Program-made: the position numbers and the translations under genes
Origin: PALSA-612 sp035652235
GTDB lineage: Bacteria; Actinomycetota; Thermoleophilia; Gaiellales; Gaiellaceae
DNA length: 64,000 nt
Direction of reading: 5' to 3'
Assembly: GCA_035652235.1 (NCBI GenBank)
Contig: DASREE010000024.1
Location: forward strand, 1 to 64,000
The notes under the pieces: model-generated
What the model saw: only the letters and a program-made list of their open reading frames with translations
Told to the model about the DNA's origin: nothing
Databases searched by the model: none
Part shown: piece by piece, positions 33,271 to 41,609 of the stretch
Layout of the letters: every line of letters begins with the position of its first letter
How positions within the stretch are numbered: position 1 is the stretch's first letter

Positions 33271-33374
33271 GCGCGACATCTCGCGGCGCCCGGCGAGCGC
33301 GCGCTGCAGCACAGTGGCGCATGGCTGTCGTCAGCTCGTGTTCCGCGCTACATCTCGCGGCGCCCGGCGAGCGC
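33271..33374. repeat. 25-bp direct repeat: duplicated 3' end of recR
   Basis: The 25 bases at 33350-33374, which encode the last residues of RecR (minus strand, LAGRREM and stop), recur exactly at 33276-33300. Counting five more bases to the left, 29 of 30 match (33271-33300 and 33345-33374). The outer copy is not coding. The 49 bases between copies include the 16S-like fragment. A duplication at an insertion or repair event, or an assembly join, would both give this picture. Confidence 0.85.
33319..33342 (+). other. 16S rRNA-like fragment in the recR-lysC gap
   Basis: The 24 bases from 33319 to 33342 match, as I recall it, the universally conserved 16S rRNA region around E. coli positions 1047-1070 (core ATGGCTGTCGTCAGCTCGTG). 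To the left ACAGTGGC resembles ACAGGTGG of 16S with one base missing; to the right similarity stops. On the minus strand, the direction of recR-lysC transcription, it would be antisense to 16S. It lies between two copies of a 25-bp repeat. I see no other rRNA sequence nearby. Confidence 0.7.
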
Positions 33375-33938
33375 CCGCCCGAGCGTCACCTCGTCCGCGT
33401 ACTCGAGGTCGCTCCCGACGGGGAGGCCGCTCGCCAGGCGGGTGATCCGCACCCGGCCTCGCAGGCGGTCGGCGATGTAGGTCGCCGTCGCCTCTCCTGT
33501 CATCGTCGGGTTGGTTGCGAGCACGATCTCCTCGATCCCGTCCCGCTCGACACGGCGCAGCAGCTCCTCGATCCGCAGGTCGCCGGGATCGACCCCGTCG
33601 ATTGGCGAGAGGGCGCCGCCGAGCACATGGTAGAGCCCGCGGTACTCGGACGTCCGCTCGATCGAGAGGAGATCCGCCGGCTGCTCGACGACGCAGATCA
33701 GCGAGCGGTCGCGCCGCGCGTCCCGGCAGATCGCGCACACCTCGTCCTCGGTCAGGTTCCCGCACTCGGCGCAGAAGCGCACCCGCTCCTTCACCTCCTC
33801 GATCGCCTGCGCGAGCGACAGCGCCTCCTCCGTCGGCGCCCGCAGGAGATGGAACGCGAGCCGCTGTGCGGTGCGCGTACCGACCCCCGGCAGGCGCGTG
33901 AGCTGCGCGACCAGGTTGTCGACGGCCGGGGAGAGCAC
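33348..33938 (-). CDS. recR: Recombination mediator protein RecR
   Basis: Helps load RecA at gaps together with RecO and RecF. 196 residues from a GTG at 33936-33938 (reading LSPAVDNLVAQLTRLPGVG after the start), close to the usual 198. Helix-hairpin-helix LPGVGTRTAQRLAFHLL, four-cysteine zinc site FCAECGNLTEDEVCAIC, and a Toprim domain beginning SLICVVEQPADLLSIER with LGGALSPIDGVDPGDLRI and IVLATNPTMTGEATATYI. The longer open frame upstream is not RecR-like. Downstream of ybaB and dnaX on the same strand, the classical dnaX-ybaB-recR order. Confidence 0.93.
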   Translation of the reverse strand: MLSPAVDNLVAQLTRLPGVGTRTAQRLAFHLLRAPTEEALSLAQAIEEVKERVRFCAECGNLTEDEVCAICRDARRDRSLICVVEQPADLLSIERTSEYRGLYHVLGGALSPIDGVDPGDLRIEELLRRVERDGIEEIVLATNPTMTGEATATYIADRLRGRVRITRLASGLPVGSDLEYADEVTLGRALAGRREM

Positions 33939-34041
33939 GGCCCCATTGTGCCCGTCGTCTCCAGACGGCGTCCCGTTCGGGCGACGCCCGGCGTGGGCGC
34001 GGCGCGTGGCGCGGCCGCCGGCCGGGTCTCGAGGGCGGGGC

Positions 34042-34374
34042 CTAGAGTCCCGGCAGCCCCAGGCCGCCGAGGTCGCCGAGGCCGGTCGCCGCCCCCATCT
34101 TCGACTGCGCCAGCGACTGCGCCGAGCGCAACGCCTCGTTGACGGCGGCAAGCACCATGTCCTCGAGCAGCTCGGGGTCGTCGGGATCGATCGCCTTCGG
34201 GTCGATCTTCACCTCGCTCACCTGGCCGGCGCCGGTCGCCTTGACGGTGACGAGCCCGCCGCCGGCCGACGCCTCGACCGTCTCATTCGCGAGCTCCTCC
34301 TGCACCTTCGCCATCTGCGCCTGCATCTGCTGCGCCTGCCGGAGCAGCTTGTTGAGGTCCATTCCCTTCGCCAT
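34042..34374 (-). CDS. ybaB: Nucleoid-associated protein, YbaB/EbfC family
   Basis: 110 residues, small DNA-binding dimer. N-terminal helix NKLLRQAQQMQAQMAKVQEE is the hallmark, followed by the beta hairpin VEASAGGGLVTVKATGAGQV and IDPKAIDPDDPELLEDMV. The C terminus is Gly/Leu rich. It lies between dnaX (118-base gap) and recR (about 100 bases) on the same strand. Confidence 0.92.
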   Translation of the reverse strand: MAKGMDLNKLLRQAQQMQAQMAKVQEELANETVEASAGGGLVTVKATGAGQVSEVKIDPKAIDPDDPELLEDMVLAAVNEALRSAQSLAQSKMGAATGLGDLGGLGLPGL

Positions 34375-34492
34375 CGGGAGAGCATACGCGTCGGCTCGCC
34401 CGCGTTCGACCTGGGCTCCGTCGGCTCCCTGTCAGGGGCGAGGCGACCGTCGCACCCGCCGCCCGCGGGCGATCGCTCCGGAGCGGCGACGC

Positions 34493-36082
34493 CTACTCGT
34501 CCACCTCTCTCGCGTCGAACGTCTCCTTGAGCAGGGCGACGAGGTCGTCCTCGCTCGGTGTCGCCGCCTCGTCGGTCTCCGCGTGGTCGCGGCGCTCGCC
34601 GAGCACGAACGCGAACGCGAACGTGCGCCCGGTCACCTCGCGCAGGGCGTCCCGCAGCAGCTCGGTGTACTTGTCCTGGGCGAGCTTGAGGTGAAACGCG
34701 GCGTTCGCGCGGAACTCGAGCGTGAGCGTGTCCCCCTCGAGCGCGACCGGATGCGCCTCCCCGAACACCGGCCGCGCATGAACGGCCCGCTGCTCGACGG
34801 CGTCGAGCACCGCCCGCGGCCATGCCTCCTGGAGCTGCCCGAGCTCGAGCGACGGCGGCTCGGGCTGCGGGGCGGCCGAGGGCTCGGGCTCCGGTGCCCG
34901 CCCGCCCGGTGGCGATGCGGCCGGCGCCGCCGGGGCCGGCGCATGGCTTCGCTGCTCGAGCAGCTCGAGACGGTAGGCGAGCGACTCCTGCGAGAGTTCC
35001 GACCCCGGTCGCGTCACCTTGACGAGGGCGAGCTCGAGCGGGAGCCGCGGGTCGCCGCCCTGGCGCATGTCGTCGACGGCGACCGCGAGCAGGTCGCAGA
35101 GGCGCAGCACGGTCGGCTCCGGCAGCTGGTTCGCCTGCGCGCGCAGGCGGTCGCGCGTCTCCTCGGTCACCGGCAACGTGTCCGGCACGTCGCCCATGTG
35201 CTGCACGAGCAGCAGGTGCCGCAGGTGCTCGAGCAGGTCGCCGACCAGGCGGCCGATGTCCTGGCCCTGCTCCGACAGCTGCTCGACGAACGCGAGCGCG
35301 CCGGCGGCGTCGCGGTCGACGACGAGGTCGCAGAGCCGGAAGAGCGTGTCCTCCTCGACGGCGCCGAGCACCTGCATGACGTCGGGGACGGTGATCACGC
35401 GGCCGGTCGCGGACGCGAGCTGGTCGAGCGTCGACACGGCGTCGCGGAAGCTGCCCATCGCGGCCTTCGCGACGAGCGACAGGGCGGCGTCGGGCACGTC
35501 GAACCCCTCCCCGTCGGCGACCCGCCGCAGCACGTCCTTCAGCTCGTTCAGCCGCGGCCGCGAGAAGGCGAACGTCTGGCAACGCGAGCGGACGGTGGGG
35601 ATCACCTTCTGCAGCTCGGTCGTGCAGAAGACGAAGAGCAGGTGGGGAGGAGGCTCCTCGATCAGCTTCAGGAGGGCGTTCCAGGCGGCGTCCGTCAGCT
35701 GGTGCGCCTCGTCGAGGATGTACACCTTGTACCGTCCCTCGACCGGCTGCAGCACGACGCGCTCCCGGATCTCGCGGATGTCGTCGATCCCCCGCTGCGA
35801 GGCGGCGTCCATCTCGACCACGTCGAGCGAGGTGCCGCTCGCGATCGCCCGGCAGGCGTGGCAGGTGCCGTCGGGTGTCGGCGTCGTCCCCTGCGCGCAG
35901 TTCACCGCCTTGGCCAGGATGCGCGCGAGCGAGGTCTTGCCGGTGCCGCGCGGCCCGGCGAAGAGGTACGCCTGGCGGAGCTGCCCGTGCGTGATCGCGT
36001 TGCGCAACGTGCGCACGACCGGCTCCTGCCCGACCACCTCGTCGAAGCTCTGCGGGCGGTACTTCCGGTAGAGCGCGGTCAC
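34493..36082 (-). CDS. dnaX: DNA polymerase III subunits gamma/tau
   Basis: Clamp-loader ATPase of the replicase. 529 residues from the GTG at 36080-36082 (reading TALYRKYRPQSFDEVVGQ). Walker A FAGPRGTGKTSLARIL, Walker B VYILDEAHQLTDAAWNAL, sensor FCTTELQKVIPTVRSRCQ. The zinc region reads C62, C74, C77 with PDGTCHAC, so the first cysteine of the usual CxxCxxC is an aspartate. A Pro/Ala/Glu-rich linker around 370-410 leads to the tau-like C-terminal domain. Whether a frameshifted gamma form is made cannot be seen. First gene of the dnaX-ybaB-recR run. Confidence 0.93.
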   Translation of the reverse strand: MTALYRKYRPQSFDEVVGQEPVVRTLRNAITHGQLRQAYLFAGPRGTGKTSLARILAKAVNCAQGTTPTPDGTCHACRAIASGTSLDVVEMDAASQRGIDDIREIRERVVLQPVEGRYKVYILDEAHQLTDAAWNALLKLIEEPPPHLLFVFCTTELQKVIPTVRSRCQTFAFSRPRLNELKDVLRRVADGEGFDVPDAALSLVAKAAMGSFRDAVSTLDQLASATGRVITVPDVMQVLGAVEEDTLFRLCDLVVDRDAAGALAFVEQLSEQGQDIGRLVGDLLEHLRHLLLVQHMGDVPDTLPVTEETRDRLRAQANQLPEPTVLRLCDLLAVAVDDMRQGGDPRLPLELALVKVTRPGSELSQESLAYRLELLEQRSHAPAPAAPAASPPGGRAPEPEPSAAPQPEPPSLELGQLQEAWPRAVLDAVEQRAVHARPVFGEAHPVALEGDTLTLEFRANAAFHLKLAQDKYTELLRDALREVTGRTFAFAFVLGERRDHAETDEAATPSEDDLVALLKETFDAREVDE

Positions 36083-36360
36083 TGGAGCGATTCAAGCAGA
36101 GAATCGCGTTCCGGCCGCGCCGGGCGCACAATGCCGCACTTCACCGGCGCCGGGCCGGCCCCGGTCCTTCGCCTACGCTCGGCACCGGGGCACCGCACCG
36201 GGCACTCGATCCTGCAGGCCGGGTCGAGCGCTCGGACGGCGGGTCTCCGCTGGCGGCCCCTCGCCCCTGCTGCGGCCCAGGGATAGCCCGGTCGCGCGGA
36301 CTCGCCGTCGAGGTGAACCGGTCGGGCGGCGCCTGCGCTTCCGGCTCGGGCCAAGCTTGG

Positions 36361-36436
36361 CCGCGGCACCTGGGAGGCACTCCTTAGCGCTGCTTCCTCC
36401 CGGACCTGACGCGGTTCGAAGGCTCCCAGTGCGCGG
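36361..36436 (-). ncRNA. ffs: Signal recognition particle RNA (small, 4.5S type)
   Basis: Read on the minus strand, the conserved apical part of bacterial SRP RNA is plain: GTCAGGTCCGGGAGGAAGCA followed by GCGCTAAG. The flanks pair as CCGCG-CAC-TGGGAG with CTCCCA-GTG-CGCGG, with single bulges, giving one long hairpin of about 76 bases; true ends may extend a little on both sides (a second GTCAGGTCC lies just 5'). It sits between dnaX and tRNA-Val. Binds Ffh for co-translational membrane targeting. Confidence 0.88.
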
Positions 36437-36652
36437 GACCTGACCGTCAACGCCGGACTCGCCGGCCCAGGCCCCGATCGATTCCGCCCCTCGGGCGGTG
36501 TTCGGTCCCGCTGTAGCGGGTTGCGGGTTCAGGGAACCGCTAGCTCCCCACCTAGCGCGACCGGGCCGACGGATCGTACCAGCGCCGGTTTCTCGCCGCC
36601 GCCCGGCCTTCGGCCGATCCGGCGCGCTCGCTCCGGTATCGTCCACTGTCCG

Positions 36653-36724
36653 GGGCGCGTAGCTCAGCGGGAGAGCGCCCGCTTCACACGCGGGAGGTCG
36701 CTGGTTCGATCCCAGCCGCGCCCA
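36653..36724 (+). tRNA. tRNA-Val (anticodon CAC)
   Basis: 72-base cloverleaf: acceptor GGGCGCG with CGCGCCC, D arm GCTC/GAGC, anticodon arm CCCGC-TTCACAC-GCGGG with anticodon CAC (valine, GTG codons), variable AGGTC, T arm GCTGG-TTCGATC-CCAGC, discriminator A. The CCA end is not encoded. A short T run (ATTTTTA) follows at once, as in a terminator. The stretch downstream to about 38.3 kb is poorer in GC and holds a broken gene, so the tRNA may have served as an integration site; no second copy of its 3' end was found. Confidence 0.96.
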
Positions 36725-36853
36725 TTTTTAGAGAGGCAACGAACCTCTTTCAAACCCGCTTTGAGTCCCGGCGCCCATCGCTCAACCAAGCTCGGCTGCT
36801 TGTTGAGTACAGGGCTCCGGCGCGTGCCCCCACGTGCAACCATGCGGGTTCCA

Positions 36854-37116
36854 ATGGGCGAGTTGCCCACCGGTACCGTCACGCTCCTGTTCTCCGACGT
36901 CGATCGCTCGACAGCTCGTCAAGAGGCTCGGGGAGCCCCGAGCGTTACGGCGACGTGCTTGCCGATCATCGCCGTCTTCTTCGGGGTGCGTTCGCGCAGC
37001 ACAATGTCATCGAGATCGACACCCAGGGTGATGCCTTCTTCGTCGTGTTCACCAGCGCCCGAGACGCCTTTAGCGCCGCGTTCTCGGTCAGCGGCGCGGC
37101 CTCGGTGAGGTGGTGA
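36854..37116 (+). pseudogene. Broken class III adenylate/guanylate cyclase gene (N-terminal part, two frameshifts)
   Basis: The first frame reads MGELPTGTVTLLFSDVDRST, the typical start of a class III cyclase catalytic domain with its first metal aspartate. The likeness then continues in another frame (QLVKRLGEPRAL-like) and from about 36935 in a third frame: YGDVLADHRRLLRGAF, EIDTQGDAFFVVFTSARDA, the second metal-aspartate block. So at least two frameshifts lie between 36910 and 36940. The open part ends at 37116, long before a full domain (about 180 residues) would be complete; the rest is missing. A non-functional remnant beside the tRNA. Confidence 0.8.
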
Positions 37117-37126
37117 GGACCATCCC

Positions 37127-37774
37127 TTAGCCGAATCTGATGAGGTGGGCTGCCATTGTGCGGAGTAGTTTTCGGTTCGTTCGCGTATCGCTATGGAGTG
37201 ATAGGACGTACACCCAGGTGTCTTGGGACCATTCCAGGAGGACGTGCCCTGAATCAAGCGTTGAGCCGGCAGGGCAGTTGACCCATTGCATGTGGAGACG
37301 CGCGATTATGACGTGGCCGAAGGTCTTGCCGGTTGTGCAGCCGACGTAGCCTTTGCGGATGAGCTTCGGGGGGGAGGCCCAGACGGTGAAGTGCCCGGCG
37401 GAGTCGCCGGGGACGCCAATGTAGCTTTTCGGTGCTGGGAATTCGCCTGTGATGCTGAAGGTGCCGTTGCATGCGATGCACATCGCTCCTTCTGTTTCCC
37501 AATGGGCGGGAACGCGGGCCGGACAGTAGATGGCGACTTTCAACTTGAGGGCGGCTGTACGGCAGCCTTTGCGGACTGATGCCGAGACGGGTACGAGCGG
37601 AATCGATGCAAGCATCGCTCTCTCGGACGCGCTTGCTTGCGGTGAGGGCTGGTACGAGGGGTCTTGTGCTGCCCCGAGGTACGCCGGCGCGGCGAAAATG
37701 AAGATGCCGATAAAGGTCGGCTTGAGCAAGCAGCTTCTTAGAGATGCTCGGCTACGGCAAGTCCAAGGATGCAT
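37127..37774 (-). CDS. Hypothetical exported protein in the low-GC stretch
   Basis: 215 residues as an open frame. An N-terminal hydrophobic segment (LLKPTFIGIFIFAAPAYLGA) looks like a signal; a TTG start at 37729 would put it at the very N terminus and follow the end of the small upstream gene by eight bases, so the ATG at 37774 may be too early. The mature part has cysteines in CRTAAL, YCPARV, MCIACNGTF, VGCTTG and VNCPAG, probably for disulfides, and beta-rich segments. I do not recognise the family. Codon usage is less GC-rich than in the neighbours, suggesting transfer. Confidence 0.5.
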   Translation of the reverse strand: MHPWTCRSRASLRSCLLKPTFIGIFIFAAPAYLGAAQDPSYQPSPQASASERAMLASIPLVPVSASVRKGCRTAALKLKVAIYCPARVPAHWETEGAMCIACNGTFSITGEFPAPKSYIGVPGDSAGHFTVWASPPKLIRKGYVGCTTGKTFGHVIIARLHMQWVNCPAGSTLDSGHVLLEWSQDTWVYVLSLHSDTRTNRKLLRTMAAHLIRFG

Positions 37775-37971
37775 ACGGTTACAGCGGCTCCTGTGAGGTG
37801 ATACCGGGTCCGATTGGAGGCTACTCGGTAGGCTATGTCACCGGCGAGTTTGGGCTTGTGAAGGCGATGGAAGAAGACTTGTATGGTTCGGCCGATTGCG
37901 AATGACAAACCGCAGAGGGCGCCTGCTGATGCTGTTCCGGTGGCAAAGCTTGCGGCGGCTCCGGCCCACAC
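37738..37971 (-). CDS. Possible small two-helix membrane protein
   Basis: 77 residues from a GTG at 37969-37971, reading WAGAAASFATGTASAGALCG after the start, then FHRLHKPKLAGDIAYRVA and a second hydrophobic run LTGAAVTVCILGLAVAEHL. It overlaps the start region of the exported-protein gene. The open frame runs much further upstream, but that part has no protein-like character. It may be a real small gene or the tail of a decayed membrane protein. Weak support. Confidence 0.3.
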   Translation of the reverse strand: MWAGAAASFATGTASAGALCGLSFAIGRTIQVFFHRLHKPKLAGDIAYRVASNRTRYHLTGAAVTVCILGLAVAEHL

Positions 37972-38349
37972 GAGAGGCGTTGTGATTACGAACGGTCGTC
38001 GGCCATCTGGGTTCGGACCGCTTTTGGCTTGAATAGGCGTCCTTTGGCGGGCTTGATGACGATTGGTACTTGTGAGACGCTCAAGAAGGCCCTGAAACTC
38101 ACGGTTTGAAGACGACCGACCAGGTCCACTCTTCCGGGAGGCACTCGACGCGGAAGCTCCGACGCCACGCCGGGGTGGTAGGGCCGGGTGAACTGCCAAG
38201 GGCGGAAGCACCGCGTTGGTGCGTAGGCATATGTGCCGATTGGCTGTCGGCAGCAATGCCGAAGCGGCTCCGCCTCGACAGTTGTAGCCTCGGGCGAAGG
38301 TACGGAGATCCCTGGATCTGATCGGGGAAGAGTTGAGAGGAGTCGCTCG

Positions 38350-38886
38350 ATGAAGCGCCCATTCACCCTTCTGATTGCCGCTGCGGCGCTCGCTGGAGCG
38401 GGCGCGCTCGCAGGGGTGACCTCGGCGGGAACGGCGAAACACGGCCGTGCAGCCGCCGCTCAGCAGCTGACGATCTACGTCTTCCGCGGCAAGGAGAAGA
38501 TCCCCGGCGCGCCGGACGGCAAGGGCCACGACACGATCGTCCCCTCGACCTTCGCGGTCAAGGTTGGCGTCCCGGTGCAGGTGACGGTGATCAACTACGA
38601 CGAGGGTGCGCACACGATCACCGCTCCTGCACTCGGGCTGAACGCGCAGATCAAGCCTGGCACCAAGTTCACGACCGCGCCGGCGGGCGCGGGCGCGACT
38701 GAGCTCCTGAACCAGGTCGTCCCCAGGGTCACGCACTTCACTTTCACCGTGAAGAAGGCCGGCGTCTACCGCTGGTACTGCGCGCTTCCCTGCGACGCGG
38801 GCGGGAAGGGCTGGGCGACGACCGCTGGTTCCACCGGTCCCGACCGCCTCGGCTTCATGGCCGGCTACATCGTCGGCGTCGCCTAG
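38350..38886 (+). CDS. Exported cupredoxin-like copper protein
   Basis: 178 residues from the ATG at 38350, with GAGAGGAG at 38335-38342 as ribosome-binding site. Signal peptide KRPFTLLIAAAALAGAGALAG, then a cupredoxin beta-sandwich: YVFRGKEKIPGAPDG, VTVINYDEGAHTITAPALG with a histidine ligand, and YRWYCALPCDAGGKGW with a Cys-x3-Cys pair, then GFMAGYIVGV with a methionine. The two-cysteine loop resembles the Cu(A) site of cytochrome oxidase subunit II or related cupredoxins, but residues between differ, so copper type is uncertain. A strong hairpin follows the stop. Alone in its transcription unit. Confidence 0.75.
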   Translation: MKRPFTLLIAAAALAGAGALAGVTSAGTAKHGRAAAAQQLTIYVFRGKEKIPGAPDGKGHDTIVPSTFAVKVGVPVQVTVINYDEGAHTITAPALGLNAQIKPGTKFTTAPAGAGATELLNQVVPRVTHFTFTVKKAGVYRWYCALPCDAGGKGWATTAGSTGPDRLGFMAGYIVGVA

Positions 38887-38929
38887 ATCAAGTCGCCAGA
38901 TCGAGTTACCGGGGGCGACTCCGGAACGA

Positions 38930-38953
38930 GGGGCCGGGATTCTGCCCGGCCCC
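38930..38953 (+). terminator. Terminator hairpin after the cupredoxin gene
   Basis: GGGGCCGGG (38930-38938) and CCCGGCCCC (38945-38953) form a perfect nine-base-pair stem with loop ATTCTG, 44 bases after the cupredoxin stop. No T tract follows (CCTCGCAG), as in many GC-rich intrinsic terminators. Confidence 0.65.
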
Positions 38954-39548
38954 CCTCGCAGTCTTGCCGACCAGGCGAGGCTATGGCTACACCGGGCAGG
39001 ATGAGCAAGGAGGCCCAGCCGACCCACACTCGGCACCCAGATCACCGCAGCACTTCCCTCATCACCGCCCGTTACCCGGAAGAAGCAGTTCCGCTCCGCG
39101 AAGGTCTACGACTCGAACCGCCTCTCGCCAAGGTCGCTGCAGGTGCCGGGCAGGGAAGCGAAGACTCCTCGGGGTGCTTCCAGGCGCCGCGGGCGGCCTA
39201 GCTGGCCTCGAGGCTGAGAGCCCGACAACGCGACTTCCGTCCGGCCGCGCCGGTCGCTGCGGCGCCACCCGCGGCTGCGCCGCGTCAGCCGGCGGCGACC
39301 TCCGCCCGCCGGGCCGCGAACGTCTTCGGGATCGTCTTCAGCGCGCTCTTCTCCACGTCGAGGGGCGGCGGTGAAGGCGCGCAGGCAGCGGGCGCGGTAC
39401 TCAAGAGGCCGCCGCGGCGATCGCGCCGAGAACATGGAAGCCCCTCCGTTGCGTCCCTTGCCGCGCCCGACAGGACCAGGTTGTCACGGTACGCACGAAC
39501 GGCTGCGAGCGCGCCGACGCCGTCCCGGCGTCCGGCTCAGCGGCAACG
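38954..39548. other. Intergenic stretch without a convincing gene
   Basis: About 595 bases between the cupredoxin terminator and larE. All six frames contain short open stretches of Arg/Pro-rich sequence with no family likeness. The most protein-like piece is on the minus strand, 39285-39404 (39 codons, ending DVEKSALKTIPKTFAARR and a short tail), which could be the tail of a lost gene. No RNA gene or repeat was recognised. Confidence 0.5.
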
Positions 39549-40388
39549 TCAGGACACAGAGGCGGGCCGGTCGGGCGCGGGGGCGAGCGGCAGCTGCTTC
39601 GTGAACGCGGCGGCGAGGGAGCCCGAGCGAAACGGCTGCTCGCTGATCTCCACGCGCGCGTAGCCGGCCGAGCGGACGGCAGCGACGACCTCGTCGGCGC
39701 AGGCGAGCGCGCGCGGGAGCTCGTCGCCGGCGAGCTCGACCCGCCCGAGCTGCCCGTGGTGGCGGACGCGCAGCACCCGGTACCCGAGCCGCTTCAGCGC
39801 GAGCTCGGCGCGGTCGATGCGGGCGAGGGCGGACGGGTCGACGGGTGTCCCGTACGGGATGCGCGACGCCAGGCACGGCGACGCGGGCTTGTCGGCGCTC
39901 GGGACGCCGAGGGCGCGGGCGAGCGCGCGCACCTCCTCCTTGCCCACCGCCGCCTCGACGAGCGGATGGCGGACGCCGTGCTCGGCGGCGGCGCGCAGCC
40001 CGGGCCGCCAGTCGCCGAGGTCGTCCGCGTTCGCGCCCGACAGAACGGCTGCGTAGCCGCGGCGAGCAGCGAGATCTGCGAGTCGGTCGTACAGCTCGCT
40101 CTTGCAGTGGTAGCAGCGATCGGAGCCGTTGCGGCGGTAGCCGTCGCGCGCGAGCTCGGCCGTCGTGATCGTTTCGTGGCGGATGCCGATCGTCTCGGCG
40201 ACCCGGCGGGCGCCGGCGAGCTCGCCGGTGGCGAGCGCCGGCGAGACGGCCGTGACCGCGAGCGCGCGCTCCCCGAGCGCGCGGGCGGCCAGGCAGGCGA
40301 CGAGCGACGAGTCGACGCCGCCGGAGAAGGCGACGATGCTGCTGCCGAGGCGCCGGATGCGCCGCTCGAGCTGTTCGATGCGAGTCAT
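39549..40388 (-). CDS. larE: ATP-dependent sacrificial sulfur transferase LarE
   Basis: Adds sulfur to the pyridinium ring in making the nickel-pincer nucleotide cofactor. 279 residues from the ATG at 40386-40388 (MTRIEQLERRIRRLG). PP-loop IVAFSGGVDSSLVACLA, then DRCYHCKSELYDRLADLA and the sacrificial-cysteine segment KPASPCLASRIPYGTPV with Cys172. LSGANADDLGDWRPGLRAA is another family block. Its start overlaps the larC stop by four bases (ATGA). Last gene of the larB-larC-larE run. Confidence 0.93.
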   Translation of the reverse strand: MTRIEQLERRIRRLGSSIVAFSGGVDSSLVACLAARALGERALAVTAVSPALATGELAGARRVAETIGIRHETITTAELARDGYRRNGSDRCYHCKSELYDRLADLAARRGYAAVLSGANADDLGDWRPGLRAAAEHGVRHPLVEAAVGKEEVRALARALGVPSADKPASPCLASRIPYGTPVDPSALARIDRAELALKRLGYRVLRVRHHGQLGRVELAGDELPRALACADEVVAAVRSAGYARVEISEQPFRSGSLAAAFTKQLPLAPAPDRPASVS

Positions 40389-41551
40389 TCGCGCTCCGCG
40401 GCCGCGAGCGCCGCGGCCCACACCGACTTTACCGGGCGGCCGAGGGCCGCGGCCGCCGCCGCGCAGTCGTCGTGCTCGGGCGCCACGTTCACGACTCGGC
40501 CGTCGAGACGGCCGATCTTCACGCGCACCTCGGTGCCGCCGACGTCGACGACGCGGTGCTCCCGCTCGAGCTCGAAGCGCCGAAGACGGGACACGCGCAC
40601 CCCGAGGGCCGTCGTCTCCTGGAAGAGGGCCGTCGCCACGCGCCGCTCGTCGGCCGGGCGGGCGAGGGCGGCGACGACGAAGCCGGGCCGTCCCTTCTTC
40701 ATCTGCACGGGCGCCGTCCACACGTCGAGGGCGCCGGCGGCCAGGCAGCGCTCGGCGGCGTCCGGGAGGAACTCGGGGTTGACGTCGTCCAGATTCGTCT
40801 CGAGCAGGACGACCTCGGCGGCAGCCGCCCCGGCCCGGTCGCCCACGAGCACGCGCACGAGGTTCGGCCGCTGCTCGGTGTCGCGCGTGCCGGCGCCGTA
40901 GCCGACGCGGTCGAGGACGAGCTCGGGCAGGGGCCCGAAGCCGCCGGCCAGCGTCGCGGCGATCGCCGCCCCCGTCGGGGTGACGAGCTCGTCGGTGCCG
41001 TCGACGCCGTACGCGGGTGCTCCTCGGAGCAGCTCCGTCACGGCCGGGGCGGGGACCGGGAGCACCCCGTGCGCGGCCCGGACGAGGCCGCGCGCGAGCG
41101 GCAGCGGGGAGCAGACGACCTCGTCGACGGCGAGGTCCTCGAGCAGCCACACGAAGCCGCACACGTCGAGCAGCGTGTCGGCCGCGGCGAGCTCGTGGAA
41201 GTGGACCTCGTCGGGGTCGACGGCGTGCACGCGCGCCTCCGCCCGCGCCAGCCGTTCGAAGACGGCGAGCGCACGCTCGCGGACGCGCTCGGGCAGGTCG
41301 GCGCCGCCGAGCCGGGTGCGGATTGCCCGCCAGCTGCGCGCCTCGTCTGCCTCGGGCCCGTCGAAGGCCACGTGCAGCGCGCCGACGCCCTGGCGCTCGA
41401 CCCGCCGCACCTCCACCCGTACGGGCCCCAGCCCAAGGCGGGCCGGCAGCGCCTCGAGCAGGGCGCGGTCGGCCCCGGCGTCGAGGAGCGCCGCCAGCAG
41501 CATGTCGCCGGCGAGGCCGCCGACGCAGTCGAGGTAGGCGAGTCGCGTCAC
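40385..41551 (-). CDS. larC: Nickel insertion protein LarC
   Basis: Cyclometallase that inserts nickel into the pincer nucleotide. 388 residues in one frame, unlike some species where two frames are joined by frameshifting. N terminus AYLDCVGGLAGDMLLAALLD is the family mark; DEVHFHELAAADTLLDVCG holds metal-binding histidines; ELVTPTGAAIAATLA and LLETNLDDVNPEFLPDAAE lead to the C-terminal domain with VQMKKGRPGFVVAALA. It lies 58 bases after larB and overlaps larE. Confidence 0.93.
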   Translation of the reverse strand: MTRLAYLDCVGGLAGDMLLAALLDAGADRALLEALPARLGLGPVRVEVRRVERQGVGALHVAFDGPEADEARSWRAIRTRLGGADLPERVRERALAVFERLARAEARVHAVDPDEVHFHELAAADTLLDVCGFVWLLEDLAVDEVVCSPLPLARGLVRAAHGVLPVPAPAVTELLRGAPAYGVDGTDELVTPTGAAIAATLAGGFGPLPELVLDRVGYGAGTRDTEQRPNLVRVLVGDRAGAAAAEVVLLETNLDDVNPEFLPDAAERCLAAGALDVWTAPVQMKKGRPGFVVAALARPADERRVATALFQETTALGVRVSRLRRFELEREHRVVDVGGTEVRVKIGRLDGRVVNVAPEHDDCAAAAAALGRPVKSVWAAALAAAERE

Positions 41552-41609
41552 CTGAGGCCTCGCGAGCGAGCCTCGCGCGGACGGCGGCCGTCCGGCGCAC
41601 CCACCCGGG

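Noticed and set aside
33000..33347. Lysine riboswitch or other leader upstream of lysC
   Set aside because: I could not find the conserved L-box core; a hairpin (GGAGGTGGC with GCCACGCCTCC) exists but matches no riboswitch I know. A covariance-model search would decide.
36653..38350. Attachment-site repeat of the tRNA-Val 3' end
   Set aside because: No second copy of the tRNA 3' end was found in the stretch downstream.
38099..38362. Minus-strand 87-codon open frame before the cupredoxin gene
   Set aside because: Ends with a protein-like RRSFRVECLPEEWTWSVV, but the rest is random-looking and has no start signal; perhaps a gene scrap, not listed.
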